Shown here one piece after another: positions 40,187 through 49,741 of a DNA stretch of 64,000 bases. How positions within the stretch are numbered: position 1 is the stretch's first letter; the number at the start of each line of letters is the position of its first letter. Both the position numbers and the translations under genes were made by a program. The stretch spans positions 27,715 to 91,714 of the forward strand of contig NZ_BBBG01000009.1 of assembly GCF_001315945.1 (NCBI RefSeq), read 5' to 3'. The notes beneath the pieces were generated by a model that had not been told where the DNA came from, did no database searches, and saw only the letters and a program-made list of their open reading frames with translations. The DNA is from Methanogenium cariaci JCM 10550 (GTDB lineage: Archaea > Halobacteriota > Methanomicrobia > Methanomicrobiales > Methanomicrobiaceae).

Positions 40187-41315
40187 AAAGAATCCTCAGG
40201 GATTCTCTTTTTTGGTGCCCGTGTTATCATCACGTCAAGGTTGGGGGGGACGATCATCCACACCGGGAAATATCCGGCAAACGCCTGATCATCTACCTTG
40301 AACATATGTAGCCGTTTATACGCTTTATTGATGCTTTCGAGTTCTGTTTCTGTGTCTTCATCAGGAATCTCCGGAAGTGCCTGGAGAGAACCGAGCATGG
40401 TATCCTGCAGAAGCCCGTGATTGTATTCAGAGAGGTCAAGAACCAGTTTTCTGCTGTATATTCCCTGAAAATACCGCACAACCAGAAGTTGTGAAAGAAA
40501 TACCAGGAGAAGGGGGGGAATGGCATTCGGGCCGAGGGCAACAAAGCCTTCAATTCTCATTACACTGGAGAGTGTCTGCCCAGGAAGGAGCATGACACCC
40601 AGTATCAGCACTCCTGAGATGGCTGCGAGGAAGGCCAGGACAAGGATGAATTTCATCCCGTTTGCAATTCCCTGATTCATGCGGCGTGAGATGTCGGTGC
40701 GGATTCCCATAACTCCTGAGAAAAAACCGGGGGGGGAATACGGTTTGATTTTCATTATACCTAAGTAAAAACCAATAATCGCAAGAGACTGGACAAGGAG
40801 TATTACCGCTGACCGAAGTTCAAAGAACCCGGTGACAAGTCCGACAACAGCCAGGATGATGCTTATGGAAAAGAGCAGAATAAAGCCCGGTGCTATTGGC
40901 TGGCAGTTAATAAAGAAGAGATTCCAGAGTGACTCTGCATAGAGCTTGCGTTCACGCATAACCGCCGTGCCAGCACTCGCTGCCGCATCACGCAGGAGAC
41001 CGGTAAAGCTTCCCATCTCTTCTCCTTTGCCTGAGGGAAATGCAAGGTCTGCTTTTTCGGTGGGGGGGAGCATCAGAATAATCGGATTAAACATTAAGAG
41101 AAGGAAGGATGACACCACCCAGAATAAGCTGTAATTTGGCAGTTCTATAAAAAAATGACATTCATAATGAATGCAACAAATATCAGAACATGTGCATATT
41201 TTCCCGCCCCCCCGTGGGTTTTTTTGTATTCCAGGATTTTCTGATCCGTATCGATAATCTCTGCCTGCATCTCATCAATGAGATGCCGGCGCTTTGCTGA
41301 ATAACTGTCATTCAT
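40150..41315 (-). CDS. Polytopic membrane protein, unknown function (frameshift near N-terminus)
   Basis: The minus-strand body has about six hydrophobic segments (VVSSFLLLMFNPIILM, FILLFSISIILAVVGLVTGFF, AVILLVQSLAIIGFYLGI, FILVLAFLAAISGVLILGVM, PPLLLVFLSQLLVV) and a cytoplasmic charged region (EIPDEDTETELESINKAY). Upstream, an N-terminal piece MNDSYSAKRRHLIDEMQAEII plus a helix KYAHVLIFVAFIMNVIF joins it across an A/T run of 7 near 41155, one of the few A/T breaks in the window. Reassembled start is ATG 41315. The helix layout slightly resembles type II secretion TadC/FlaJ proteins, but I see no conclusive motif. Confidence 0.55.
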
Positions 41316-41709
41316 TCCTTAAACTCCCTGATATACCCACCAGACTTTATGTCCGGCTATTTCCACATGTTGGTATGTCCTCCCCCGTATTGAAATTATT
41401 TCGGGAACGGGTATGCAGAAGAGATTTCTGAAGAAAAATTATGATCTTCTTTTAAATCTGTATCGATTCATCCTGTCCTGTGGCTGCATCCCATTTCAGT
41501 TCCATATTGTGTGCATAAAATGCGGTTGTATCCGCAGTGATGCCCTGATGATCTTTGTGCCGGTAATGTTTGCCTGGCACTACTCCGGGCTTGTTCAGAA
41601 GGGAGGACGTCACATCCGTGATCATCGTTCTTTTTAATTGCCCAAGGTCACATTAGCTATATTACCCGGCGGGGGGGCGAGGCTATGCATACCAAAAGGA
41701 GACTCGCAG
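41316..41709. other. Intergenic region upstream of an ABC-export operon
   Basis: 394 bp between two divergently oriented genes. A 74-codon plus-strand reading at 41413-41637 (Cys- and aromatic-rich) has no domain, no clear ribosome-binding site and no signal peptide; I do not call it. A G7 run occurs at 41671. No RNA gene seen. Confidence 0.45.
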
Positions 41710-42939
41710 ATGATACGATATGTGTGTGTGCTCTGTATCTGTGCAGCAGCACTGACAGGAATTGCGGCAGGGGGGGGACTGTATGAACCGACCGTCACGG
41801 CAACAGAGAGTACGGTTACCCCCCCGCGGTACTGATGCCGGGGGGGATACGGGCATGATCACCGTGACCCTGAAGAATACGGCACAGAGTTCGACGGCGA
41901 CGATGTCTGATACGCAGATCACCACGCAGACGGATGTAAACCCGACGATTACGAGTGTCTTTCTGGACGGCAGAAATGAGATCGATGTCCTCGGCGGGAA
42001 TTCTCAGTTCACCGGCGACCTTGGGCCGGGACAGGAGGTCACCCTCTCCTTTCTGATCCGGGCCCCCCCGGAAAAGGCGGGCATCTACTTCCCGGTGCTG
42101 CGTGTGAGGGTCCGGGGGGGTGCAGAGGGGGGCTCACCTATCCGGTGCCGGTGAATGTGAATATGCCTATTGCCACCCTCAGCACTGCCACGCTCGTTCT
42201 GACACAGGAGGAAAACGGATACGTGGTTCCGGGTGAGACTGTCCGCCGCAATGTCACCGTCACCAACAGTGGCAGGAGTGCCGCTGACGACATCCGCATC
42301 CGGATTGCAGACGACAATCCCTTTTTTGGCCCTCTTGAGACCGGAACCTTCTACCTGAAGTCGCTGGCACCCGGACAGTCGGAGGTGATCCTGGTCAGTC
42401 TGGTGACCAGCCGGTCGCTGGAGAACAGCGTACAGGAAATTCCGCTGGACATATCCTACGCCGTCGTGGACGGTGTGCCGGTGACGCAGAGAGACTCCCT
42501 CACTCTTGACGTCCATGGGCACGCGGAACTCTCCATCGCATCGGTGCGCACGATCCTGCCAGAATTGCCGGGGGAGAATCCTTTGAGATGACTATCCGGC
42601 TGGAGAACACCGGCACCGATGAGGCCATATCAACCACAGCAAATATTGACCTGCCCTTTGAGGGGGACAAAGGAGGCGTTTATCGGCAAGATTAAACCGA
42701 ACAATGATGCTCCCGCAGTATTCTCTCTTGACGGCGGAACTGGCGGAGATTATCCCTATACCCTGACGGTCATCTGGGAGGATGACTGGGGCGTGCATAC
42801 GGAATCATTTGACCTCACCCTTTCGGTGAAAACGAATGACTCAACCGTAGCAATCGCTGGATTTCTGATCATCCTGATTCTTGCAGCCGGTGGTGCCTAT
42901 TACTTCCTGGTATACCGGAAGAAGGCAGGGCAGGCATAG
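41710..42939 (+). CDS. Secreted COG1361-type (NEW3/CARDB-like) protein of an ABC-export system, frameshifted
   Basis: Signal peptide MIRYVCVLCICAAALTGIAAG, then two or three Ig-like beta-sandwich repeats typical of COG1361: GMITVTLKNTAQSS, TLSFLIRAPEKAGIYFPVL, RNVTVTNSGRSAADDI, SLAPGQSEVILVSL, FEMTIRLENTGTDEA; then a single C-terminal membrane helix AIAGFLIILILAAGGAYYFLVY with KKAGQA. In methanogens such proteins precede MacB/LolD-type transporters, as here. Breaks near 41821 (C run), 42116-42130 (G runs), 42573 (G5) and 42662 (G5). About 405 residues. Likely an extracytoplasmic partner of the permease. Confidence 0.72.
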
Positions 42940-42942
42940 GCG

Positions 42943-44166
42943 ATGTTTAATGATCTGAGAGTCTCTGCCTTTCTTGCGGCCCGGTCCATCCAGCGGGGGG
43001 GCGGCAAAGGCAGGAATGCGATGAATATCATCATCATGCTCTTGTCCTCACCAATATGATCTTTCTCCCGTCGGTGATTATGGGGGGGCAATGAATGTCT
43101 ACTATGAGCAGACCGTCGATTACATCTCATCGGATGTGATCATTAAACCGCCTGAGGATATCCGCTACATTGATGATGTAGAGACACTGCTTGCAACGGT
43201 CAACCGGGTGCCGGGTGTGGTGCGGGCCTCCGCACGCTACCCCATGGCGGGGGGGTCAATCGACTTTGAGGATAAGACGGTTGCAATGGAGATCGATGCC
43301 TTTGACCCGCGGGATGAGACCGAAGTCACCCTCTTTCACAAACACATGAAAGAGGGGGATTTTCTGGGCAGCGGAGACCGGGACCAGATCATCGTCGGAA
43401 GCCTTGTGGCAGGCTCAAAGGATGATACCGGAGAATTCTATGCCTCCCTCGGGGGTGCCACGGTCGGGGACTCGGTCATCGTCCGGTATGCAAACGGTGT
43501 CGTGAGGGAATACCGTATCAAGGGCATATTCAACACCAAGTCCTATCAGGCGGATTACATGGCCTTTGTGACAAAAGACGAGATGGATGTGGTCACCGGG
43601 CTCGGCGGGGGCACAGGCAACAGAAGTGCTGGTGAAGACCATCTCAGCCGAAGATGCACAGCTCGTCAAGAAACGGATTCTTGAATTTGGTGTCGGAGAG
43701 GATGTCGAGACATGGGAAGAGGCACTGCCGGATGTCGTGAGTGAATCGGTTGAGTCCTTTGCCATCATCAACATGATCAGTGTCCTCGGCAGTCTCGTCA
43801 TCGCCGTGGTGCTCATCTTTATCATGACCACGATTAAGACCTTCAACAACCGCAAACAGATCGGCATCCTCAAGGCAATCGGCCTGAAAAAAAGCATCAT
43901 CATCAACTCCTATGTGATGCAGGTGATCTTCATCTGCCTGATCGGTGCCATCCTCGGATCCCTGCTCATCGGGACGATGGTGCTCACCTTCACCACCTAT
44001 CCGATTGAGTTTCCGGACGGGGATGTGACCCCCCATTGTGACGTGGGCGATGATCATCGAGAATACGACACTCCTCTTCATCTCGTCTGCCGTTGCGGGG
44101 GGGTTCATCCCGGCCTGGCGGGTGGTAAACGAAGGGATTCTGGAGGCGATACGGGGGGGTGGATGA
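42943..44166 (+). CDS. ABC transporter permease, MacB/FtsX type (frameshifted)
   Basis: Starts MFNDLRVSAFLAARSIQRG with a first helix ending before MNVYYEQTVDYISSDV, a large periplasmic-type domain (VNRVPGVVRASARYPM, DRDQIIVGSLVAGS, VRYANGVVREYRIKGIF) and the FtsX core: INMISVLGSLVIAVVLIFIM, TFNNRKQIGILKAIGLKKS, VMQVIFICLIGAILGSLL, and AVAGFIPAWRVVNEGILEAI. It would exchange lipoproteins or small molecules at the membrane surface with the ATPase downstream. Breaks near 43038, 43084, 43608, 44030 and 44100, nearly all at G/C runs. About 405 residues. Overlaps the ATPase start. Confidence 0.82.
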
Positions 44167-44880
44167 ATATATCCGGGCGGAGGATCTCAGGAAAGTCTAT
44201 GTCATGGGCACCGTAGAGGTTCGGGCAATTGACGGTGTCTCCTTCTCGGTCGGAAAGGGTCAGTTCATGGGCATCATGGGTTCATCCGGGTCGGGAAAAT
44301 CCACTCTCCTCCATATGCTCGGTCTGCTGGACCCCCCGACTGAAGGGACACTCATTATCGCCGGCAGTGATATCAGCTCTCTTTCCGAGGCGGAGATGGG
44401 GGGGATGTTCCGTCTCTCCCGGTTCGGTTTTATCTTTCAGGATTATGCACTGGTGCCCGAACTGACGGCAGAGGAGAATGTCTCCCTTGTCGCGATGGCG
44501 CAGGGGGGGGAAGAAACAGAGGCATATACGCCGCAGCAGGCACCTTCTCAGTCAGGTCGGCCTGGGGGACCGGACGGCGCATCTCCCGTCCGAACTCTCC
44601 GGGGGGGGAACAGCAGCGGGTGGCAATCGCACGGGCACTCATCAACACCCCGGAGATCCTTTTTGCAGACGAACCCTGTGCCAATCTGGACAGCACCAAT
44701 TCGCGGGCGGTGCTCGATCTCTTCCGGGAGATTAACCAGCGGATGAACCTGACCATCATCATGGTCTCGCATGAAAACTGGCATCGGGAATACTTTGACC
44801 GGGTGATTTGTCTCCGTGACGGGAAAATCGAGGAGGATTACCGGCCGGAGAGACCGGATGCCCCCCCATCCTCTCCATAG
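44159..44880 (+). CDS. ABC transporter ATP-binding protein, LolD/MacB type (frameshifted)
   Basis: GTG start at 44159. IRAEDLRKVYVMGTVEVRAIDGVSF, Walker A GIMGSSGSGKSTLLHML, RFGFIFQDYALVPELTAEENV (Q-loop and LolD-type region), signature ELSGGEQQRVAIARAL, Walker B ILFADEPCANLDS, and H-loop IIMVSHENWH. Breaks near 44504 (8 G) and 44602 (G run) put the middle third out of frame. About 238 residues. The D-loop has CANLD instead of the usual TGNLD. Energises the permease encoded directly upstream. Confidence 0.87.
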
Positions 44881-44913
44881 GTTTTTACTTTCACCCTGCA
44901 CGGATCGTGTTTT

Positions 44914-45370
44914 AATGGATTCTCTCGCTACCCGATCCCTACCAGATATGGCCCGGACAAAACAGGCAATTGAGTTGCAGCGCAGTCTTTCCTCATTTCA
45001 GCACGGAGGTATCCCGCCCTGCAGGGACATGCCCGGACTGAACGCCTACCGGCGTCTCTGCTACTCCTGTCCGTATGCAAAGCGCAACGACGACGCCCTC
45101 TTCTGCCGTCGCCACGATATCGTGGTCACGGTGCGGGACAAATACGGCCTGAAGGAATGGAAAGAGCTCAGAAAAGACATTCTGGCACGGGACGAACACC
45201 GGTGCAGGCTCTGCGGCGCTGAGGAGTATCTCCACGTCCACCACCGGGACAGTGACCGGACGAACGATGCGCCCCCCCAAAATCTCATCACCCTCTGCGA
45301 GCGCTGCCATTCCCGTGTCCATGCACACCGGAGCAGCCAGGGGGAATCTCAGGAGAGACGGACTGTATAG
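44914..45370 (+). CDS. HNH endonuclease-domain protein
   Basis: Start taken at ATG 44914 (MDSLATRSLPDMARTKQ); ATG 44947 (MARTKQAIELQ) is equally possible. Central HNH fold: ILARDEHRCRLCGAEEYLHVHHRDSD, then NLITLCERCHSRVH, giving a Cys-x2-Cys/Cys-x2-Cys zinc frame and the His-His catalytic pair. Before it is another Cys set (CRDM ... CYSCPYAKRNDDALFCRRH) that could bind a second metal. About 151 residues. A 7-C run gives APPQN where APQN would be usual. Isolated HNH proteins may act as restriction-like nucleases or repair factors; no mobile element is seen around it. The 3' end overlaps the convergent gene by 22 bp. Confidence 0.8.
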
Positions 45371-46023
45371 GATGGAGATTCGGTCACCATCTGCTCCCCA
45401 CTCGCTGCAGTGACACGGACGTTAACAGAAACCGTGGAGATGCCCAGTGCCTTCGCCTGCCGGGCAACGCCAGTGACCCACTCATACCCCTCCGGTGGAT
45501 TCTCCGGGTCAAGTGGCAGGGACCAGACAACCGGGGGGGGATACGGAGGGGGGGAGATTGTGCCCAGATCATATGAACCACTCCATAGGGTGACAACCGG
45601 CAGGACCGGAGATGGCACGACAATATCCAGTCGCAGGGAAACAGATGCGGAAAAACCATCTTCCGGAATCACCCGGACCTGCATCGCAAGGATCTCATCC
45701 TCTTCTGCTACATATCCATCAGGAGGTGTGTAGGTAAGAGAAAACGAGCCGGGAGAGCTATAATTCATTGGGTTGCCGGTAGCTGTGGCATCCTGATTAT
45801 CTGCATTTTCTGGCATCATTTCCCGGGTGTAAATAGTCTCCGGAGGTACAGTATCGACAGGGGGGGACGGGGGGGATGGCCTGGAAGGAGTTTCAACTGA
45901 CACAACAGAGTCATCATCCTCTGAATCCGGTGTCATGTTCCAAAATAGATCGAGCATCCACCGGACACCACAGACAGCACCAACAGTAGCAGCAGCCAAC
46001 CGGAACTGCAGGGATGAGTGCAT
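45349..46023 (-). CDS. Hypothetical secreted protein
   Basis: 224 residues, open. N-terminus MHSSLQFRLAAATVGAVCG VRWMLDLFW is a possible signal or anchor; it is followed by an acidic Ser/Pro/Thr stalk (SEDDDSVVSVETPSRP) and a beta-rich C-terminal region (SFSLTYTPPDGYVAEEDE, ASVSLRLDIVVPSPV, STVSVNVRVTAASGE). No family recognised; several Pro triplets fall on C/G runs (SPPPYPPPV) and may be inflated, and frame errors cannot be excluded. Probably displayed outside the cell. Convergent with the HNH gene. Confidence 0.5.
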   Translation of the reverse strand: MHSSLQFRLAAATVGAVCGVRWMLDLFWNMTPDSEDDDSVVSVETPSRPSPPSPPVDTVPPETIYTREMMPENADNQDATATGNPMNYSSPGSFSLTYTPPDGYVAEEDEILAMQVRVIPEDGFSASVSLRLDIVVPSPVLPVVTLWSGSYDLGTISPPPYPPPVVWSLPLDPENPPEGYEWVTGVARQAKALGISTVSVNVRVTAASGEQMVTESPSYTVRLS

Positions 46024-46259
46024 CTCTCCGGATTTTACGCCATACGGAATAAACCTGAAATTTTCTCACCTCTACTCACTTTATCCTTCCCTGATGTTCC
46101 TGATACCAGTAAAACCCATCGGCCAGCATATGGGTGGCAGTACCTGTGTTCCACACAAACCAAAAAAAATACCAGATAAATCAATGTCCCGTCATTCACA
46201 GATCCCTTCCCTGTGGTGGTTCCGGACGTCTTGGACGGAGACATCTCCAGACGCTCCGT

Positions 46260-46397
46260 ATGAACGTGACGGAACCCAGCCAATTTGCCCTGATGGCCGG
46301 GGGGGCAGAAGAAGAAACACCATACTATTACATATTCCTCGGAGAGATTGTCGCCCTCGGCGTGCTACTGCTTCTGATGCTGTGGCGGAAGCGGTAA
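46260..46397 (+). CDS. Small single-helix membrane protein (possible)
   Basis: 45 codons from ATG 46260: MNVTEPSQFALMAGG, an acidic EEETPYYY, a hydrophobic helix IFLGEIVALGVLLLLMLW and RKR. The layout (short polar head, one helix, positive end) looks like a genuine small membrane protein, but no ribosome-binding site is evident at the usual distance. It lies between a divergent hypothetical gene and the chagasin gene. A longer in-frame reading upstream lacks coding character. Confidence 0.35.
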   Translation: MNVTEPSQFALMAGGAEEETPYYYIFLGEIVALGVLLLLMLWRKR

Positions 46398-46509
46398 CAG
46401 CAGAAAGAGGAAAATACCTCTTTTTTGCAGAGGCTGTACATGAGTGCAAAGGAGTTCGTAATTATCGCTTGGTTTATCAATCTGCCCGCCCATATTCCAC
46501 TGAGCGCCT

Positions 46510-47298
46510 ATGAAACCAGTATATGGAATTTTGATGGCAGTCGCCCTTGTCGGCATTCTCTGTGTGGCAGGGTGCACCACGACTGATACGGCAGGGACAC
46601 CGACACCTACTCAGACCCACGCACCCACCCCCCCGGAGATGGTCAGCCTTGTCTCTGTTGGCGAGGAAAACAACCGCGACATCGTCCCGGTGAGTATGGA
46701 GACCGTGACCCAGGTGATTCTGCCGGAAAACCCCCCCACCACCGGTTACTCCTGGAATGTGACTACAGTTGACGGTCTGACCGTCACGGATGACACATTC
46801 GTTCCGCCCGAAAAGCAGATCCCCCCCGGAGCAGGTGGCGTGCATGTCTGGACACTTGCGCCAAACGCGACCGGCATCGCAACGTTCAGCGCTGTATACG
46901 TCCGTCCGTGGGAAGAGATTCAGCCGGATGACGAGAGATACACCGTTACCTTCTACGTGACACCCAAGGGCACGCCCGTGGTGGACGTGACCAGTGCTGA
47001 CAACGGAACTACCGTTTCGGTACCAAACGGCGGTGCTGTGCTTGTTGCACTGAACGAAAACCCGACGACCGGATACCTGTGGAATGCATCGGTTGCGGGC
47101 AGTGCAAAGATTGCCACTGACTCGTTTGTCCCCCCCCATTTAGAGAAGCCCCCCCTTGTCGGTGCAGGCGGTGTTCACAAGTGGCTGGTGACCTTCACCG
47201 GTGCACCGTCCGGCAGCTTTGACGCGGCATACGCCCGTCCGTGGGAAGAGACGACCGTGGATGCAGAGTCCTTCACCGTCAGCTTTACCGGGGTTTAA
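46510..47298 (+). CDS. Chagasin-type protease inhibitor (I42 family), two domains, lipoprotein
   Basis: 262 residues, intact. Signal MKPVYGILMAVALVGILCVAGC with a lipobox (VAGC), a Thr/Pro linker, then two chagasin-like domains. Domain 1: ENPPTTGYSWNV, GAGGVHVWTL, YVRPWEE. Domain 2: NENPTTGYLWNA, GAGGVHKWLV, YARPWEE. These three loops (NPTTGY, GxGG, RPWE) are the ones chagasins use to block papain-like cysteine proteases. It probably protects the cell surface from cysteine peptidases or modulates them; the target is unknown. A paralogue follows 158 bp downstream. Confidence 0.9.
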   Translation: MKPVYGILMAVALVGILCVAGCTTTDTAGTPTPTQTHAPTPPEMVSLVSVGEENNRDIVPVSMETVTQVILPENPPTTGYSWNVTTVDGLTVTDDTFVPPEKQIPPGAGGVHVWTLAPNATGIATFSAVYVRPWEEIQPDDERYTVTFYVTPKGTPVVDVTSADNGTTVSVPNGGAVLVALNENPTTGYLWNASVAGSAKIATDSFVPPHLEKPPLVGAGGVHKWLVTFTGAPSGSFDAAYARPWEETTVDAESFTVSFTGV

Positions 47299-47410
47299 TT
47301 TTCCCGTTTCATTTCCATTTTTACATTGTCCCTCCGGGACAGAACCATTTGAAACAATTGGAATATGGGGGGGTGGCCTTTGCAACCCCTTCTCGGTTCT
47401 ATAGTGCCTA

Positions 47411-47428
47411 GCCTATAATTAAATAAGT
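47411..47428 (+). promoter_or_regulatory. Candidate TATA box for second chagasin gene
   Basis: GCCTATAATTAAATAAGT at 47411-47428 ends 28 bp upstream of ATG 47457, a canonical archaeal position, suggesting this paralogue has its own promoter. Confidence 0.45.
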
Positions 47429-47456
47429 AATCCTGCCATTACCCGAGCGAACAGCC

Positions 47457-48144
47457 ATGGTAAATATTATCGTTACGAAATGTGCGCCACAGAATATTTC
47501 TGTTGGTGAGGAAAACAACCAGGACATTGTCCCGGTGGCTATGCAGGAAGAAATTAAGATAAGCCTCCCTGAAAACCCCCTCGACAGGATATGCCTGGAA
47601 CGTGACTGCGGTTGACGGGATGACTATCGCCGGTGATGCATTTGTCCCGTCTGAACAGACCATTGTTGGGGGGGTGGGTGGTATGCGTGTCTGGAGTCTC
47701 AAACCAAACGCGGCGGGTATTGCGATATTCAGTGCCGAGTATGTCCGCCCACAGCAGGGGGGGATCAGGAAAGAGGAGCAGACCTACTCTATTCAGTTCT
47801 ACGTGGCACCGGTGGGTACCTCGGTGGCGGACGTGAGCATTGCTGACAACGGGACCACCATCCCGGTGTCAAAAGGGGGGGATGCGGTGCTTGTCGCACT
47901 GGATGAAAATCCGACGACCGGATTCCGGTGGGCTGCCGCTGTTTTGGGCAGTGCAAATATTGCAGCAGATTCGTTCGTCCCGCCCACAGAACAGATGCCT
48001 GGCAAAGGGGGGGGCGTTCGTAAGTGGCTGGTGGATTTTTCCGGCAACCCGTTCGGCAGCTTTGACGCAGGATATAGCCGTCCGATGGAAGAGATAGTAT
48101 CGGATGAAAATTCATTCTCCATCAGCTTTGCCGGGGGGGTTTAA
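47457..48144 (+). CDS. Chagasin-type protease inhibitor (I42 family), two domains, no visible signal peptide (one frameshift)
   Basis: Start ATG 47457 (MVNIIVTKCAPQNISVGEENN). Domain 1 after correction: SLPENPSTGYAWNVT (break at 47578, C5 where 4 is needed), VGGMRVWSL, YVRPQQGG (RPWE is not kept). Domain 2: DENPTTGFRWAA, KGGGVRKWLV, YSRPMEE. About 228 residues. Unlike the upstream copy it starts without a hydrophobic leader or lipobox, so it may be cytoplasmic or its 5' end may be mis-sequenced. The RPWE loop is altered in both domains, so inhibition may be weaker or differently targeted. Confidence 0.82.
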
Positions 48145-48202
48145 TCTTCCTGGTTTATTCTTTTTTGTTCGTCTCCCGTATCACTTTCACCCTGCCGGGC
48201 CA

Positions 48203-48215
48203 ACTAATAAATAGG
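48203..48215 (+). promoter_or_regulatory. Candidate TATA box for the GyrI-like gene
   Basis: ACTAATAAATAGG at 48203-48215 lies 29-42 bp upstream of ATG 48245, with correct archaeal spacing. Confidence 0.4.
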
Positions 48216-48244
48216 CAATTCCGCCAACCTTCGCGTGAACGATT

Positions 48245-48735
48245 ATGACAGATGTTACCCTCACCGATATCGCACCGCAGACAGTCCTTGGCATGCGCCG
48301 CCGCGGTTTCTATCAGGAAGAGATTCCTGCGATGCTCCGGGAACTTTTTACCTACATGGAAGAGAAGAAGATTGGATTCGGCGGGATGCCGGTCTTTGTC
48401 TGCCACGAGACTTCCTCTGAAGAAGCAATGCGGGCAGCGGAGACAGGCAACGCGGATATTGAGGTTGCCGTCCCGGTGGCGGCACCGGTTTCCCTCACGA
48501 CAGCAGGTCCGGCGGGCATCACCTGCTACAAACTGCCCGGCGGGACGATGGTGAAGGCCATCCACAAGGGGGGGCCGTATGGGGCGGTGGAGCAACCTAT
48601 GCCGATATCTTCACATGGATGGCCGAGAACGGCAGGGAGGTCACCGGCCCGATTCGGGAGGTGTACGTAAACGACCCCCCCCGGGAAGTGGTTGAGGAGG
48701 ATATTCTGACCGAGATTTACGTGCCGGTGGGGTGA
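48245..48735 (+). CDS. GyrI-like / AraC effector-binding domain protein (one frameshift)
   Basis: MTDVTLTDIAPQTVLGMRRRGFYQEEIPAML, a basic N-terminal strand-helix start typical of SOUL/GyrI-like ligand-binding domains; PVFVCHETSSEEA and ADIEVAVPVAAPV (first repeat), then YKLPGGTMVKAIHKGPYGAVEATYADIFTWM and REVYVNDPREV, ending LTEIYVPVG. The pair of beta-alpha-beta-beta repeats with the conserved Glu (DIEV) and HxGPY loop matches the effector-binding fold. Breaks near 48572 (7 G) and 48676 (C run). About 162 residues. No DNA-binding domain, so it is probably a stand-alone ligand-binding or hydrolase-like protein. Confidence 0.83.
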
Positions 48736-48776
48736 AAGGAACTTATTTTTTGGTGAAAAAGAGTGATGAGAGAATT

Positions 48777-49526
48777 CTATCGATGAATTCTTATCCTCGT
48801 TGCAATGAACGCTGTTCCAAGTATGATGCCACCAATCACCACAAACATGCCGGGAAATTCCGGTACCGGTGTTCCGGGTTTATGCACGGTGATTGTTACC
48901 GGGGTGTAGTCGCTGAAATGGATATATTCAGCTACATACAGAAACCCATCTGTGCCAACAAATCCGGCATCAGGAATATACGTGAATGAACCGTCTATGT
49001 TGAGACTCAGATACCCATGTTCCGGGCCTTGGATAAGAAATGCACATATGTCTTCATATGGATACCAATCGTTACCGAGAATTCCCGGGGCAGGCACGTC
49101 CAGTGTGGTATCAGCAGAAATAGTATATGCATCCTCTCTTGTGTCTGGTGCCCCCCCTTGATTACGGCTAATTATTATTGTCACGCAAGCTGGTTCTGAA
49201 TATTCATATCCATTGTAAGCCCGGTATGTGAAGGTGTCCTCGCCAAGGAAGTGCGGATGTGGATGATACCAAAATCCGCCATCTGGCAGAAAGTTCATTC
49301 CCCCCCCATGGGTTGGGCCACTCACCAGTTCAGCCGTCAAGGGAAGGCCATTGGGATCATAGTCGTTTTGTAAAACACCTATGTCTGAGTTAATCATGGG
49401 TTCAGCCATGTCCCAACATCGACCATAGCGATCATCCACCGCCACCGGTGCTTCACCATTGGCACTCACCACCTGAATGCCGCCAAACACTGCAATCAGC
49501 AGCAGTGCAAAGACAATTTTTTTCAT
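48777..49526 (-). CDS. Cadherin-like-repeat surface protein with PEF-CTERM signal, copy 1
   Basis: 249 residues. Signal peptide MKKIVFALLLIAVFGGIQVVSA, then APVAVDDRYG and VLQNDYDPNGLPLTAELVSGPTHG, the tandem-type VxxNDxDxxG cadherin-like fold, DTFTYRAYNGYEYSEPA, a second domain with LDVPAPGILGNDWYPYED and GYLSLNIDGSFTYIPDAGFVG. The C-terminus PVPEFPGMFVVIGGIILG followed by Arg/His is a PEF-CTERM sorting signal for archaeosortase. A probable extracellular anchored protein. Ribosome-binding site GGAG 8 bp before ATG. Paralogue of the next gene by tandem duplication. Confidence 0.85.
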   Translation of the reverse strand: MKKIVFALLLIAVFGGIQVVSANGEAPVAVDDRYGRCWDMAEPMINSDIGVLQNDYDPNGLPLTAELVSGPTHGGGMNFLPDGGFWYHPHPHFLGEDTFTYRAYNGYEYSEPACVTIIISRNQGGAPDTREDAYTISADTTLDVPAPGILGNDWYPYEDICAFLIQGPEHGYLSLNIDGSFTYIPDAGFVGTDGFLYVAEYIHFSDYTPVTITVHKPGTPVPEFPGMFVVIGGIILGTAFIATRIRIHR

Positions 49527-49690
49527 TTTTCGCTCCTTTTCTTTTTTTCCTGTATCACCGGTTTCGGGACCGGTACCGAAGCGGTGGTCCGATCATCGTT
49601 TTAAGAGATAATTCTGTGCCAAGCACTCACGAGAACAATGAACCGTTCACACCGTTTGTGAGAGGAAAAAATGCTGTGATTAAGGCTGTA
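49527..49690. repeat. Upstream region duplicated with the PEF-CTERM genes, copy 1
   Basis: Shares long stretches with 50510-50690 (CCTGTATCACCGGTTTCGGG, CCGAAGCGGTGGTCCGATC, AATTCTGTGCCAAGCA, GAACCGTTCACAC). The duplication therefore included the 5' region and promoter of the gene, not just the coding part. Copy 1 lacks about 30 bp that copy 2 has after the first block. Confidence 0.75.
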
Positions 49691-49741
49691 GTCCTGGTGG
49701 AGTGATGGAGATTATTTTTTGAAAAATCGTGATAGGTGGTG

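Noticed and set aside
41413..41637. 74-codon Cys-rich reading before the ABC operon
   Set aside because: No ribosome-binding site, no family and no signal peptide; likely chance.
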